DNA of 64,000 nucleotides, from assembly GCF_021173085.1 (NCBI RefSeq), contig NZ_CP076413.1, positions 2,817,501 to 2,881,500 on the forward strand, read 5' to 3'. This DNA is from Ralstonia wenshanensis. Its GTDB lineage: Bacteria > Pseudomonadota > Gammaproteobacteria > Burkholderiales > Burkholderiaceae. The position numbers and the translations under genes are program-made. Positions 1 to 8,764 of this stretch are shown here, piece by piece. The stretch's first letter is position 1. The number at the start of each line of letters is the position of its first letter. The notes below the pieces were generated by a model, which had not been told where the DNA came from, did no database searches, and saw only the letters and a list, made by a program, of their open reading frames with translations.

Positions 1-699
<699 letters not shown>

Positions 700-859
700 C
701 TGCTGTTTTCGCTCTTTACGAGCGGTCGCTCACTCTCAGAATCTGACTTGAACTTTCGTTCAAACCTTACTTCTGTGCGAGCACTTCATTACTTGTAAGC
801 TAACGAACTTGCGTTCGTCGCATCCAGTATTAAGCGCCCACACTTATCGGCTGTTTGCT

Positions 860-870
860 TGTTAAAGAAC
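860..870 (-). promoter_or_regulatory. boxA antitermination element in the rRNA leader
   Basis: Read on the minus strand this is GTTCTTTAACA, the boxA core that loads the Nus antitermination complex on rRNA transcripts. It sits about 160 bases upstream of the 16S gene, inside the transcribed leader 700-919. The leader also holds short inverted repeats (for example TTGAAC/GTTCAA near 748-763) that probably belong to rRNA processing stems. Confidence 0.75.
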
Positions 871-925
871 TTCGCGATCAACTTTGTTCATCGCGTCGCT
901 GCGTTGTCTGCAGCAGAGAAACGAG

Positions 926-980
926 ATTATGCAGAGCTTTTTCGTCGCTGTCAACAACTCGTCGAAGAATTTTTATCCGT
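926..980 (-). promoter_or_regulatory. rrn P1-type promoter with A/T-rich UP element
   Basis: On the minus strand there is a perfect -35 TTGACA (949-954), a 17-base spacer and a -10 CATAAT (926-931). Upstream of the -35 lies an A/T-rich stretch (about 961-980, containing GATAAAAATTC) as expected for an UP element. It points at the boxA leader and the 16S gene, with a predicted start of transcription near 919. Confidence 0.75.
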
Positions 981-985
981 CAACT

Positions 986-1309
986 CGCTGCCAACCACCA
1001 CCCGATCTACCGCCAATCGCCAACCACACAATCGACCGCAAACCCGCTCCACTCCTGCTTCTCCACCACTCAACACCATCACCGTCTCTTGCGTTTCGGC
1101 GCTGTGTTTTGCAGCGAGGGGCGAACTATAGGCGGGTTCCCGGAGCTTGGCAACACCTTTGTCGTGACGGGCTGATGACGCGCTCGTGAAGAATAGCCGC
1201 CAGCCCTGTCTACGCATGGGATTGCGGCCGTAAAGGAGTCGCAACAGGAGGCCCGGGATACCCGATGCCGTTACTCGGGTATTCCCGAAGTCACCCCGCT
1301 GGGCCGTCG
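986..1309. other. Intergenic region between rRNA promoter and ech; one strong hairpin
   Basis: No convincing gene. Several overlapping short open frames here have no ribosome site and no recognisable protein. An inverted repeat at 1255-1286 (GGGATACCCGA against TCGGGTATTCCC) lies just past the stop codon of the enoyl-CoA hydratase gene. It could end that transcript, although no T-run follows it. Confidence 0.5.
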
Positions 1310-2086
1310 TTATTGGTGCTTGAACGTGGCGGCGCGCTTTTCGACGAACGCGCGCATGCCTTCTTTCTGGTCTTCCGTGGCAAATGTGGAGTGGAACAGG
1401 CGCCGCTCAAGATGTACGCCTTCGCTGAGCGAGGTCTCGTAGGCCGCGTTGATCGACTCTTTGATCATCATGACCGTGGGGAGCGAGAACCCTGCAATAG
1501 TTTCCGCAGCCTGGATAGCCTCGTCGAGCAGCTTGTCGGCGGGGATAACGCGCGAGACCAACCCGGCGCGCTCGGCCTCTTCAGCGCCCATCATGCGAGC
1601 GGTCAAGCAGAGGTCCATCGCCTTGGCTTTGGAGACAGCACGCGGCAGGCGCTGCGTGCCGCCGGCGCCAGGCATGGTGCCAAGCTTGATTTCCGGCTGG
1701 CCGAACTTGGCCGTATCGGCGGCGAGAATGATGTCGCACATCATGGCGAGTTCACAGCCGCCGCCCAGCGCGTAGCCGGCCACCGCGGCAATCACCGGCT
1801 TGCGGATGCGGCGAATGGTTTCCCAGTTGCGCGTGATGTATTCGTTCTTATAGACCGTGGCGAAGTCGTAATCGGCCATGGCGCCGATATCTGCGCCCGC
1901 GGCGAACGCCTTTTCACTGCCGGTGATGACGATGGCACCGATGTTGGCGTCGGCATCAAAGGCAAGCAGCGCGGCGCCGAGTTCATCCATGAGCGCATCG
2001 TTGAGGGCATTGAGCGCCTTCGGACGATTGAGCGTAATAAGACCGACGCGACCGCGCGTTTGCACCAGAATGTTTTCGTAGGACAT
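1310..2086 (-). CDS. Enoyl-CoA hydratase/isomerase family protein (PaaF-like)
   Basis: A 258-residue cytoplasmic crotonase-fold enzyme that would hydrate a 2,3-trans-enoyl-CoA to the 3-hydroxyacyl-CoA. Both crotonase glutamates are visible, in [12 protein letters not shown] and in [10 protein letters not shown], followed by [12 protein letters not shown]. The oxyanion-hole segment [11 protein letters not shown] is intact. Length is normal for the family. It is divergent from paaG, paaI and paaK and shares an 83-base promoter region with paaG, which suggests the PaaF step of phenylacetate breakdown. A general short-chain hydratase of beta-oxidation is equally possible from sequence alone. Confidence 0.93.
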   Translation of the reverse strand: MSYENILVQTRGRVGLITLNRPKALNALNDALMDELGAALLAFDADANIGAIVITGSEKAFAAGADIGAMADYDFATVYKNEYITRNWETIRRIRKPVIAAVAGYALGGGCELAMMCDIILAADTAKFGQPEIKLGTMPGAGGTQRLPRAVSKAKAMDLCLTARMMGAEEAERAGLVSRVIPADKLLDEAIQAAETIAGFSLPTVMMIKESINAAYETSLSEGVHLERRLFHSTFATEDQKEGMRAFVEKRAATFKHQ

Positions 2087-2120
2087 GGAAGCTCCAGTTG
2101 GAATGGATGTAATATTAGCC

Positions 2121-2136
2121 GACCAACCGGTCGGTT
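2121..2136. promoter_or_regulatory. Candidate TetR-family operator between ech and paaG
   Basis: An imperfect palindrome (GACCAACCGGTCGGTT) with 12 of 16 positions symmetric lies midway between the divergent starts. The ACCG...CGGT arrangement is typical of TetR-family sites such as those bound by PaaR-like repressors of phenylacetate genes. The assignment to a given regulator is inference; no regulator gene is in the window. Confidence 0.5.
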
Positions 2137-2169
2137 AATCAATGAACCGATGACCGAGGAGGAGACAAG

Positions 2170-2958
2170 ATGACTAGCCCGACCATTCTGCTTGACTGGC
2201 ATGAACGCGTGGCAACCATCACGCTGAACCGGCCCGATCAGCTCAACAGCTTCACGGCCGGCATGCACCGGGAACTGCGCGAAGCGCTGGACAAGGTGGA
2301 GCGCCAGCGCGCCCGCGCTTTGATCCTGACCGGAGCGGGACGCGGCTTCTGCGCAGGGCAGGATCTCTCCGAACTCAATGTCACGCCCGGGCAGATGACC
2401 GACCTGGGCCAGCTCATCGACGAGCAATTCAACCCGTTGGTGCGCCGTCTGCGCGCCTTGCCCCTGCCCGTGATTGCCGCTGTGAATGGCGTGGCCGCAG
2501 GCGCGGGAGCCAATCTGGCGCTGGCGTGCGACATCGTAATGGCCGCCGAGAATGCGTGTTTCCTCCAGGCCTTTGTAAAGATCGGGCTATTGCCGGATTC
2601 GGGCGGAACGTGGTTCCTGCCGCAACGCATCGGTGTGGCGCGGGCGATGGGGCTGGCGATGCTGGGTGAGAAGCTCGACGCCAAGACTGCGCTCGCCTGG
2701 GGTCTGATCTGGGGCGTCTATCACGACGCAAAGATCCTGATGACGGAAGTGAATTGCATGGCCGACCACCTGGCCAAGCAGCCGACCCGGGCGCTAGCCG
2801 CCATCAAGCGCGCGATGCACGCAGCGCCCACTCAGTCGCTCGACGCCCAGTTGGATCTGGAGCGCGACCTACAGCGCGAACTCGGCAACTCTCATGATTA
2901 CGCGGAGGGCGTCGACGCGTTCCTCAACAAGCGCGTGGCGCATTTCACTGGCGAATAA
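2170..2958 (+). CDS. paaG: 2-(1,2-epoxy-1,2-dihydrophenyl)acetyl-CoA isomerase
   Basis: A 262-residue crotonase-family enzyme. In phenylacetate degradation PaaG converts the epoxide of phenylacetyl-CoA to the seven-membered oxepin-CoA. The CoA-binding segment GRGFCAGQDLSELN and the motif KIGLLPDSGGTWFLPQ carry the single catalytic Asp that marks PaaG/PaaB isomerases, in place of the second glutamate of hydratases. A very strong ribosome site (GAGGAGGAGAC) precedes the ATG. paaI follows with 10 bases between. The ring epoxidase genes paaABCDE are not in this window. Confidence 0.92.
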   Translation: MTSPTILLDWHERVATITLNRPDQLNSFTAGMHRELREALDKVERQRARALILTGAGRGFCAGQDLSELNVTPGQMTDLGQLIDEQFNPLVRRLRALPLPVIAAVNGVAAGAGANLALACDIVMAAENACFLQAFVKIGLLPDSGGTWFLPQRIGVARAMGLAMLGEKLDAKTALAWGLIWGVYHDAKILMTEVNCMADHLAKQPTRALAAIKRAMHAAPTQSLDAQLDLERDLQRELGNSHDYAEGVDAFLNKRVAHFTGE

Positions 2959-2968
2959 GGACATCAGC

Positions 2969-3430
2969 GTGACGGAAACGGCCCTCCACGATGCACAGGC
3001 GCTGGCTGAAGCGGCCTGCGAAACTATGTATGACGCCGACGCCTGCAGCCGCTGGCTCGGGATGCGCGTGGAGGCGGTCGCACCGGGCTATGCCCGGCTT
3101 TCCATGACGGTGCGGCCTGAATTCCTCAACGGACATCGCACCTGCCATGGCGGACTGATCTTCACGCTGGCCGATTCGGCTTTCGCGTTTGCCTGCAACA
3201 GCCATAACCACAACACAGTGGCGGCTGGGTGCAGCGTGGAATTCCTGCGCCCGGCGCATGGCGGCGATGTGCTCGTCGCCGAGGCAACCGAGCAGGTTTT
3301 GTCCGGCCGCCACGGCATCTACGACGTACGCCTGACAAACCAGGCCGGCGAGGTGGTCGCCATGTTTCGCGGCAAGTCTGCGCAGATTCGCGGCCACGTC
3401 ATTCCGGTCCCTGGCAGCCCAGAATCCTAG
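2969..3430 (+). CDS. paaI: Hydroxyphenylacetyl-CoA thioesterase PaaI
   Basis: A 153-residue hotdog-fold thioesterase thought to release CoA from dead-end phenylacetate-pathway intermediates. The motif RTCHGGLIFTLADSAFAFACN matches the PaaI active-site helix, with Asp and the HGG turn. I chose the GTG at 2969 because AAGGA lies eight bases before it and because it gives the usual family length; an ATG further upstream would lie inside paaG. It forms one transcription unit with paaG. Confidence 0.9.
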   Translation: MTETALHDAQALAEAACETMYDADACSRWLGMRVEAVAPGYARLSMTVRPEFLNGHRTCHGGLIFTLADSAFAFACNSHNHNTVAAGCSVEFLRPAHGGDVLVAEATEQVLSGRHGIYDVRLTNQAGEVVAMFRGKSAQIRGHVIPVPGSPES

Positions 3431-3485
3431 TTCGACCTCGATATAAAGCCCCCACAAAACTGCATCACCATTAGAGGACGCCTCA

Positions 3486-3606
3486 GAACCTGTTCACGAT
3501 CCGTAGCGAGCGGCCAGAGGTTGGCCCGCGAAGCGCCACCGTACCTGGGTACAGTGAGCAGCGCAGGGCCAAGATCGGGACGCGCAGCAGGATCGTGAGC
3601 AGGTTC
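3486..3606. repeat. Palindromic intergenic repeat, copy 1 (about 121 bp)
   Basis: The element is bounded by 17-bp inverted ends (GAACCTGTTCACGATCC at 3486-3502, complement at 3590-3606 with one mismatch). Inside are CCGTAGCGAGCGGCC, GAAGCGC, a central stem built on CCGTAC/GTAC, GTGAGCA and AAGATCGGG. The same words in the same order recur at 44402-44520. It lies between paaI and paaK and ends 28 bases before the paaK start codon, so it probably forms a long hairpin in the mRNA. Confidence 0.75.
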
Positions 3607-3633
3607 GCACGACGGCGCCCCGAGGAGACCCGC

Positions 3634-4938
3634 ATGCGCCCCCGCTCGACCGACCTGCCGCTCGATCCGATCGAGACTGCCAGCCGCGACGCCATCGAGG
3701 CACTGCAGCTTGAACGCTTGAAACACAGCCTGGCGCACGCGTACGAGAACGTGCCGGCCTACCGGGCAAAGTTCGACGCGGCGGGCGTGCATCCGTCGGA
3801 TTTGCGGTCGCTTGGCGATCTGGCGAGGTTTCCGTTCACGACCAAGGCGGATCTGCGCGACAACTATCCGTTCGGGATGTTTGCGGTGCCGCAGGATCGG
3901 ATCGCGCGCATCCACGCGTCGTCGGGCACGACGGGCAAACCCACGGTGGTCGGCTACACGCTGGCGGATATCGACACGTGGGCCGGGTTGGTGGCGCGTT
4001 CGATCCGGGCAGCGGGTGCACGGCGCGGCGACAAGGTCCACGTGAGCTACGGTTACGGCCTGTTCACCGGCGGTCTGGGCGCGCATTACGGCGTGGAGCG
4101 CGCGGGGCTGACGGCCATCCCGTTCGGCGGGGGGCAGACCGAACGACAAGTGCAGCTCATCCACGATTTTCAGCCGCAGATCATCATGGTCACGCCCAGC
4201 TACATGCTGGCAATTGCCGACGAATTCGAACGCCAGGGCATGGACCCCGCCGCGTCAAGCCTGCAGATCGGCATCTTCGGCGCCGAACCATGGACGCCCG
4301 AAATGCGCAGCGCCATCGAAGCGCGCATGGGGCTTTCAGCGGTCGATATCTACGGCCTGTCGGAGGTGATGGGGCCAGGCGTGGCAAGCGAATGCGCCGA
4401 AACCAAGGACGGCCCGACCATCTGGGAAGACCACTTCTATCCAGAGATCATTGATCCCGACACTGGCGAGGTGCTGCCTGACGGCGAATTCGGCGAACTG
4501 GTCTTCACGTCGCTGAGCAAGGAGGCGATGCCGGTGGTGCGCTATCGCACGCGCGACCTGACGCGGCTATTGCCTGGCACGGCACGTCCGGGCTTCCGGC
4601 GCATGGAAAAAATCACCGGCCGCTGCGACGACATGATGATCGTGCGCGGGGTGAACGTGTTCCCATCGCAGATCGAAGAATTGATCCTGAAGCACGCGGC
4701 GCTGTCACCGCACTACCAGTGCGTGCTCGGCAAGGAAGGGCCGCTGGATACGCTGACGGTGCGGATCGAGGCGGCACTGGGTGCGCCGGCGGATGCGGCC
4801 CAATCGGCGAGTCGTCAGCTGGCGCACGACATCAAGTCGTTGATTGGTGTGACGGCCGCGATCGAGACGCTGGCCAGCGGCGGGATCGAGCGCTCGGTCG
4901 GTAAAGCGCGCCGCGTGGTGGATTTGCGGCGCGGTTAG
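3634..4938 (+). CDS. paaK: Phenylacetate-CoA ligase
   Basis: A 434-residue adenylate-forming ligase that makes phenylacetyl-CoA from phenylacetate, ATP and CoA, the first step of the aerobic paa pathway. The AMP-binding loop SSGTTGKPTVVGY is at residues 96-108, followed by YGYGLFTGGLGAHYG, the YGLSEVMGPG motif and the C-terminal GRCDDMMIVRGVNVFPSQIE segment typical of PaaK. The ATG at 3634 has GAGGAG seven bases upstream and gives the usual length. It follows paaI after a palindromic repeat, so expression may be uncoupled from paaG-paaI. Confidence 0.95.
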   Translation: MRPRSTDLPLDPIETASRDAIEALQLERLKHSLAHAYENVPAYRAKFDAAGVHPSDLRSLGDLARFPFTTKADLRDNYPFGMFAVPQDRIARIHASSGTTGKPTVVGYTLADIDTWAGLVARSIRAAGARRGDKVHVSYGYGLFTGGLGAHYGVERAGLTAIPFGGGQTERQVQLIHDFQPQIIMVTPSYMLAIADEFERQGMDPAASSLQIGIFGAEPWTPEMRSAIEARMGLSAVDIYGLSEVMGPGVASECAETKDGPTIWEDHFYPEIIDPDTGEVLPDGEFGELVFTSLSKEAMPVVRYRTRDLTRLLPGTARPGFRRMEKITGRCDDMMIVRGVNVFPSQIEELILKHAALSPHYQCVLGKEGPLDTLTVRIEAALGAPADAAQSASRQLAHDIKSLIGVTAAIETLASGGIERSVGKARRVVDLRRG

Positions 4939-4944
4939 TCCGCC

Positions 4945-6087
4945 TCAGCGGGTAGCCACGCCGATGCTGCCACCCTTCGGCACGAGCACCCAAAGGCGGC
5001 CCGCCTGCTTCATGCGCCCGGCCAGATCGCCTGCGGCATCGCCATGGCCGAAGTAATAATCGGCACGCACGGCGCCGCGAATGGCTGAACCCACGTCCTG
5101 CGCAAAAACGAGTTTCTGGATCGGATCCGTCGACAGCGGCTTGGTTGTCGACAGAAACACCGGGGAGCCCAGCGGAATGTAGGTCGGGTCCACGGCAATC
5201 GAACGCTCGTCCGTGAGTGGCACGCCCAACTTGCCGATCGGCCCGCCCGTGTTGCCGGGCGTCTCGGCAAAGAACACGTAGCGCGGGTTGATATTGAGCA
5301 TCTCCTCGACGCGGCCCGGATTGGCGCGTGCCCAGGCCTTGATGCCCTGCATGGTGGCCTGCACCGGTGTGATTTCGCCCGTGTCGAGCAGCCAGCGCGC
5401 AAATGACCGGAACGGCTGGTTGTTGGTGCCGCCCACGCCCAGGCGCATGATGCCGCCCTCTTCCAACTGGACCTGGCCCGAGCCCTGGATCTGCAGGAAC
5501 GCCGCTTCGACCGGGTCGTCCACCCACACAATCTCTTGCCCCTGGAGCGCCGGACTGCGGATCAATTGCGCACGGGCCGGCAGCGTCTTGCCGCGCCACG
5601 CAGCCGGCATGCGGTACAGCGGCGTCTGATAGGCCCCGTGGCGGGTGCGGGAGCCGCGCAGCAGCGGTTCGTAATAACCGGTGATGAGGCCGCTGTCCGT
5701 GCCGTCGTCCTTCACGACCCGATACGGCGTGAAGTTATCTTCAAAGAACACGCGCATGGCAATCGGGTCACCAGCGTCGACCATCAGGCCGGCGCTGCAG
5801 ACGCGCGACCATTCGGCGCGGCGCTTCATCGCCTGGCAGTTCGATTGCAGTGCGGGCCAGGCGGAGGCGAGGTCGTCGGCGGTCCAGCCGGACACGTCAG
5901 CCCAGGTGGCGGGGCTCAGATGCCCGCCGAGCGTGGCGCTGGGCGGTTGCGGCGTTTCGACGCGCGGCGGGGGGCCGCTCGTGCAGGCGGCAAGCAAGGC
6001 CGCGACCAGAGCGGCGGCCAGTCCGCCCCAGCGGCGACGGGTGGCGTTGCGTGCTGGTGTCAATGCGTCGAAGATTGCTGCTGTCAT
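4945..6087 (-). CDS. mltA: Membrane-bound lytic murein transglycosylase A (lipoprotein)
   Basis: A 380-residue outer-membrane lipoprotein that cleaves peptidoglycan between MurNAc and GlcNAc with formation of the 1,6-anhydro ring. The lipobox LLAAC puts the acylated Cys at residue 35. The MltA domain follows (LITGYYEPLL, AAFLQIQGSGQV, RLGVGGTNNQP), then the C-terminal 3D domain with KLVFAQDVGSAIRG and DYYFGHGDAAG, which supplies the catalytic aspartates. It converges on paaK, whose stop is only six bases away, and diverges from the small membrane gene at 6162. Confidence 0.95.
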   Translation of the reverse strand: MTAAIFDALTPARNATRRRWGGLAAALVAALLAACTSGPPPRVETPQPPSATLGGHLSPATWADVSGWTADDLASAWPALQSNCQAMKRRAEWSRVCSAGLMVDAGDPIAMRVFFEDNFTPYRVVKDDGTDSGLITGYYEPLLRGSRTRHGAYQTPLYRMPAAWRGKTLPARAQLIRSPALQGQEIVWVDDPVEAAFLQIQGSGQVQLEEGGIMRLGVGGTNNQPFRSFARWLLDTGEITPVQATMQGIKAWARANPGRVEEMLNINPRYVFFAETPGNTGGPIGKLGVPLTDERSIAVDPTYIPLGSPVFLSTTKPLSTDPIQKLVFAQDVGSAIRGAVRADYYFGHGDAAGDLAGRMKQAGRLWVLVPKGGSIGVATR

Positions 6088-6161
6088 GCGTGTTCCATCC
6101 TGTCCGATGCTGCCGCGGGCTTGGCTACAATGCCTCGCACCCGAGCTTCCCGCCGTCGACC

Positions 6162-6395
6162 ATGAGCGAATTCTTTGAAAACCATCCGATGATGCTGTTC
6201 GGCCTGGAGGCCGGCGTGGCGCTGTTCCTGCTCATCTTCGTCGTGATCTGGACGATGTCGGGCGCCAAGAAGCACCCGCGCCCGCTGCGTGCCCCACCCG
6301 AGCATCCATCGCGCCACAGCGACGCTGCCAAGCCTTCGGAATCGACCAGCGCCGCCCCGAAAAATTCGCACCCGGCCAAATCCGACGCGCCCTGA
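6162..6395 (+). CDS. Small single-pass membrane protein of unknown function
   Basis: A 77-residue protein with one clear membrane span at about residues 12-32 (MLFGLEAGVALFLLIFVVIW) and a basic, proline- and serine-rich tail likely to be cytoplasmic. A -10-like TACAAT lies about 30 bases before the ATG, consistent with its own promoter divergent from mltA. I do not recognise a family. The tail is low in complexity and gives no functional hint. Confidence 0.6.
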   Translation: MSEFFENHPMMLFGLEAGVALFLLIFVVIWTMSGAKKHPRPLRAPPEHPSRHSDAAKPSESTSAAPKNSHPAKSDAP

Positions 6396-6402
6396 TTCCC
6401 GA

Positions 6403-6777
6403 TCAGTGCAGCATGCGCGGCATCACCAGCGCAAATTCGGGGATCGGCGCCTCGAAGCGGTGACCGTCCTCGGCCACGCAAAAGTATTCGCCGCGCATCG
6501 TACCCACGGGCGTCTTGATGGTCGCCCAGCTCGTGTATTCGAAGGATTCGCCCGGCGGCAGCAGCGGCTGGTGGCCGACCACGCCCAGACCGTTCACTTC
6601 CTGCACCTGCTCGTCGGCGTCGGTAATCACCCAGTGGCGGGAAATGAGCTGGCTCGGCACGTCACCGGTGTTGCGGATGGTGATGGTGTAGGCGAAGGCG
6701 TAGTTGCCCTGCTCCGGCTCGGATTGCTCCGGCAGATAGCGCGTCCGGACCTGGACGGTGAGTTCGTAGCTCGGCAT
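6403..6777 (-). CDS. apaG: ApaG domain protein
   Basis: A 124-residue protein of the ApaG/DUF525 fibronectin-like fold. Visible family segments are YTITIRNTGDVPSQLISRHWVITDA, in parts, and GESFEYTSWATIKTPVGTMRG. In E. coli apaG lies with ksgA and apaH and is linked to cobalt resistance; its biochemical role is unsettled. I start it at the ATG giving MPSYELTV, the normal family length, rather than at a TTG four codons upstream. It is convergent with the small membrane gene and diverges from rpe. Confidence 0.93.
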   Translation of the reverse strand: MPSYELTVQVRTRYLPEQSEPEQGNYAFAYTITIRNTGDVPSQLISRHWVITDADEQVQEVNGLGVVGHQPLLPPGESFEYTSWATIKTPVGTMRGEYFCVAEDGHRFEAPIPEFALVMPRMLH

Positions 6778-6908
6778 GTCGATCCACAATCAGAATTGGC
6801 GCCCATTGTGCGGCATGGCTGTGGCAGCGGCAAGGCGCGGGCAGACGGCCGATCCGGCTAAAATAGCGGCCTCCTTTGCGCTTCTGCGCGCCTTTTCCGT
6901 CTCCCATC

Positions 6909-7634
6909 ATGTCCGCAGCCATCGATCCGTCCGGTTTCCGCATCGCCCCGTCCATCCTCTCCGCCGACTTTGCCCGCCTGGGCGAAGAAGTGCGCCGCGT
7001 GCTCGAATCGGGCGCCGACTGGATCCATTTCGACGTGATGGACAACCACTACGTGCCGAACCTGACCGTCGGGCCGCTCGTCTGCGAGGCGATCCGCCCG
7101 CACGCACAGAAGGACGGCAAGCCGGTGCCGATCGACGTGCACCTGATGGTCAGCCCCGTCGATCGCATCATTCCGGACTTTGCCAAGGCCGGCGCCGACC
7201 TGATCACGTTCCATCCGGAGGCGTCGGAGCACATCGACCGCTCGCTGGCGCTGATTCGCGACCACGGCTGCAAGGCTGGCCTCGTCTTCAATCCGGCCAC
7301 GCCGCTGCACTACCTGGACCATGTGATGGACCGCCTGGACATGGTGCTGATCATGTCGGTCAACCCGGGTTTTGGCGGCCAATCGTTCATTCCGGAAGCG
7401 CTGAACAAGCTGCGCGCCGTGCGCCAGAAGCTCGACGCATACCAGGACAAGACCGGCCGCAAGATCCTGCTTGAGATCGATGGCGGCGTGAAGGCAGATA
7501 ACATCGCCGAGATTGCCAAAGCCGGCGCCGACACCTTCGTCGCGGGTTCGGCCGTGTTCGGCAAGCCGGATGCGGATGGCGGCTACCGCGGCACCGTGGG
7601 CGCGCTGCGCCAAGCGCTGGCACCCCTGGCATGA
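6909..7634 (+). CDS. rpe: Ribulose-phosphate 3-epimerase
   Basis: A 241-residue TIM-barrel enzyme that interconverts ribulose 5-phosphate and xylulose 5-phosphate. Markers are [16 protein letters not shown], the metal-binding DVHLMV, the phosphate-binding [13 protein letters not shown] and LEIDGGV near the C-terminus. The ATG at 6909 gives the standard start. A -10-like TAAAAT sits about 47 bases upstream. The stop codon overlaps the gph start (ATGA), so the two are translationally coupled, as is common for rpe-gph ahead of trpE in this group. Confidence 0.96.
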   Translation: MSAAIDPSGFRIAPSILSADFARLGEEVRRVLESGADWIHFDVMDNHYVPNLTVGPLVCEAIRPHAQKDGKPVPIDVHLMVSPVDRIIPDFAKAGADLITFHPEASEHIDRSLALIRDHGCKAGLVFNPATPLHYLDHVMDRLDMVLIMSVNPGFGGQSFIPEALNKLRAVRQKLDAYQDKTGRKILLEIDGGVKADNIAEIAKAGADTFVAGSAVFGKPDADGGYRGTVGALRQALAPLA

Positions 7635-8362
7635 CGACGGGCGCGCTACCCGCCGGCCCCGTCCGCGCCGTCATCATCGACCTGGACGGGACGATGGTGG
7701 ACACGGCAGGCGACTTCCACGCCGCCATCAACGCAATGCTGGAGGCACTTGGCGGCACGCCTGACATGCCTGCCGAGGAAGTCGTCAGCTACGTCGGCAA
7801 AGGCTCGGAAAACCTCGTGCGACGCGTGCTGGATGCGCGCTTGCCACCGGCCCAGGCAAATAGCCGCTTTGCGGAAGGCCTGGAGGCTTACCAGCGCGCC
7901 TACATCGCCATCAACGGCCAACACGTGACCGTCTACAACGGCGTCCGCGAAGGGTTGACCGCACTGCGCGACATGGGCGTCGCCCTCGCGTGTGTGACAA
8001 ACAAGCCACACGATTTCACGCAGCCGCTGCTCGCGCAGCTCGGCCTGAACACGTATTTCGACCTCGTCTACCCAGGCGACGCTTTCCCATATCGCAAGCC
8101 CGATCCGTACCCCATGCTGCGCGTGGCGGAGGCGTTTGGCGTGACACCGGCTGAAATCGTGGCCATTGGCGATTCGGAAAACGACGCCCGGGCCGCGCGT
8201 GCGGCCGGCATGCGCGTGCTCGCGGTGCCGTATGGCTACAACCACGGCCAGCCTATACAGGCCGCGGGAGCCGATGCTATAGTCGACACACTTTTTGCGG
8301 CAGCCGAGTTGATCCGGCCCCATGCAGAGCCACACAACGCTATCTCTGCCGCTTCCAACTGA
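7631..8362 (+). CDS. gph: Phosphoglycolate phosphatase
   Basis: A 243-residue HAD-superfamily phosphatase that removes phosphate from 2-phosphoglycolate, a product of DNA repair and of oxygenase side reactions. Motif I DLDGTMVD is at residues 17-24, motif II TNKPH, then KPDP and motif [12 protein letters not shown]. It overlaps rpe by four bases. Its stop lies only six bases before the trp leader peptide, so transcription from rpe-gph may run into the trp leader, or the trp promoter lies within gph. Confidence 0.94.
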   Translation: MTTGALPAGPVRAVIIDLDGTMVDTAGDFHAAINAMLEALGGTPDMPAEEVVSYVGKGSENLVRRVLDARLPPAQANSRFAEGLEAYQRAYIAINGQHVTVYNGVREGLTALRDMGVALACVTNKPHDFTQPLLAQLGLNTYFDLVYPGDAFPYRKPDPYPMLRVAEAFGVTPAEIVAIGDSENDARAARAAGMRVLAVPYGYNHGQPIQAAGADAIVDTLFAAAELIRPHAEPHNAISAASN

Positions 8363-8368
8363 CGATCC

Positions 8369-8455
8369 ATGTTCCTGAATCGCAAACGCGTCGACGCTGG
8401 TGGTGACCGGGGGGCCTGGCCCTGGCGGCCCTGGCACGCCCTCGTCCGGGCGTAA
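8369..8455 (+). CDS. trpL: Candidate trp leader peptide (28 aa, three Trp codons)
   Basis: A short frame from ATG 8369 to TAA 8453-8455 ends in AWPWRPWHALVRA, with Trp at residues 17, 19 and 22. It lies directly upstream of trpE and six bases after gph. Trp is the rarest amino acid, so three in six residues ahead of an anthranilate synthase gene is what a transcription-attenuation leader should look like. There is no strong ribosome site upstream, which lowers certainty. The long 310-base gap to trpE would hold the attenuator. Confidence 0.7.
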   Translation: MFLNRKRVDAGGDRGAWPWRPWHALVRA

Positions 8456-8764
8456 GCGTTTGCACGGCTGCTGATCGTTCTTCCCCGGTTTCGGCACTCT
8501 GGCGCGTCACAATCGCGCCGCCCTAACCACCCTCGCTTCTCCTGCCCCAAACGCTGACCGCCCGCCGGTCTTCCACTGGCCCGCTATCGGCTGCGGACGA
8601 CCCTTGCGGGATCGCACGGTCGCTTTTACGACGTTCGCGCGTTCCCATCCCTGATGTTCTGCTAACGTTCCGACGGCATCATTGACGCTCTTGCGTTTGC
8701 CGTGGACCGAACGCATGCCGGTGGGCGCGCAACCGCCCCGCCTGGCGAATCGACCTGACCGCTC
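8456..8764 (+). promoter_or_regulatory. trpE leader region with candidate attenuator hairpins
   Basis: No gene is visible between the trp leader peptide and trpE. A perfect hairpin GGCGCG/CGCGCC occupies 8501-8519. A second one pairs CGACC (8598-8602) with GGTCG (8618-8622), with an inner GCG/CGC pair, and is followed by CTTTT (8623-8627), so it is the best terminator candidate. I could not confirm a clean antiterminator alternative by eye. The trpE ATG has no clear Shine-Dalgarno sequence. Confidence 0.45.
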
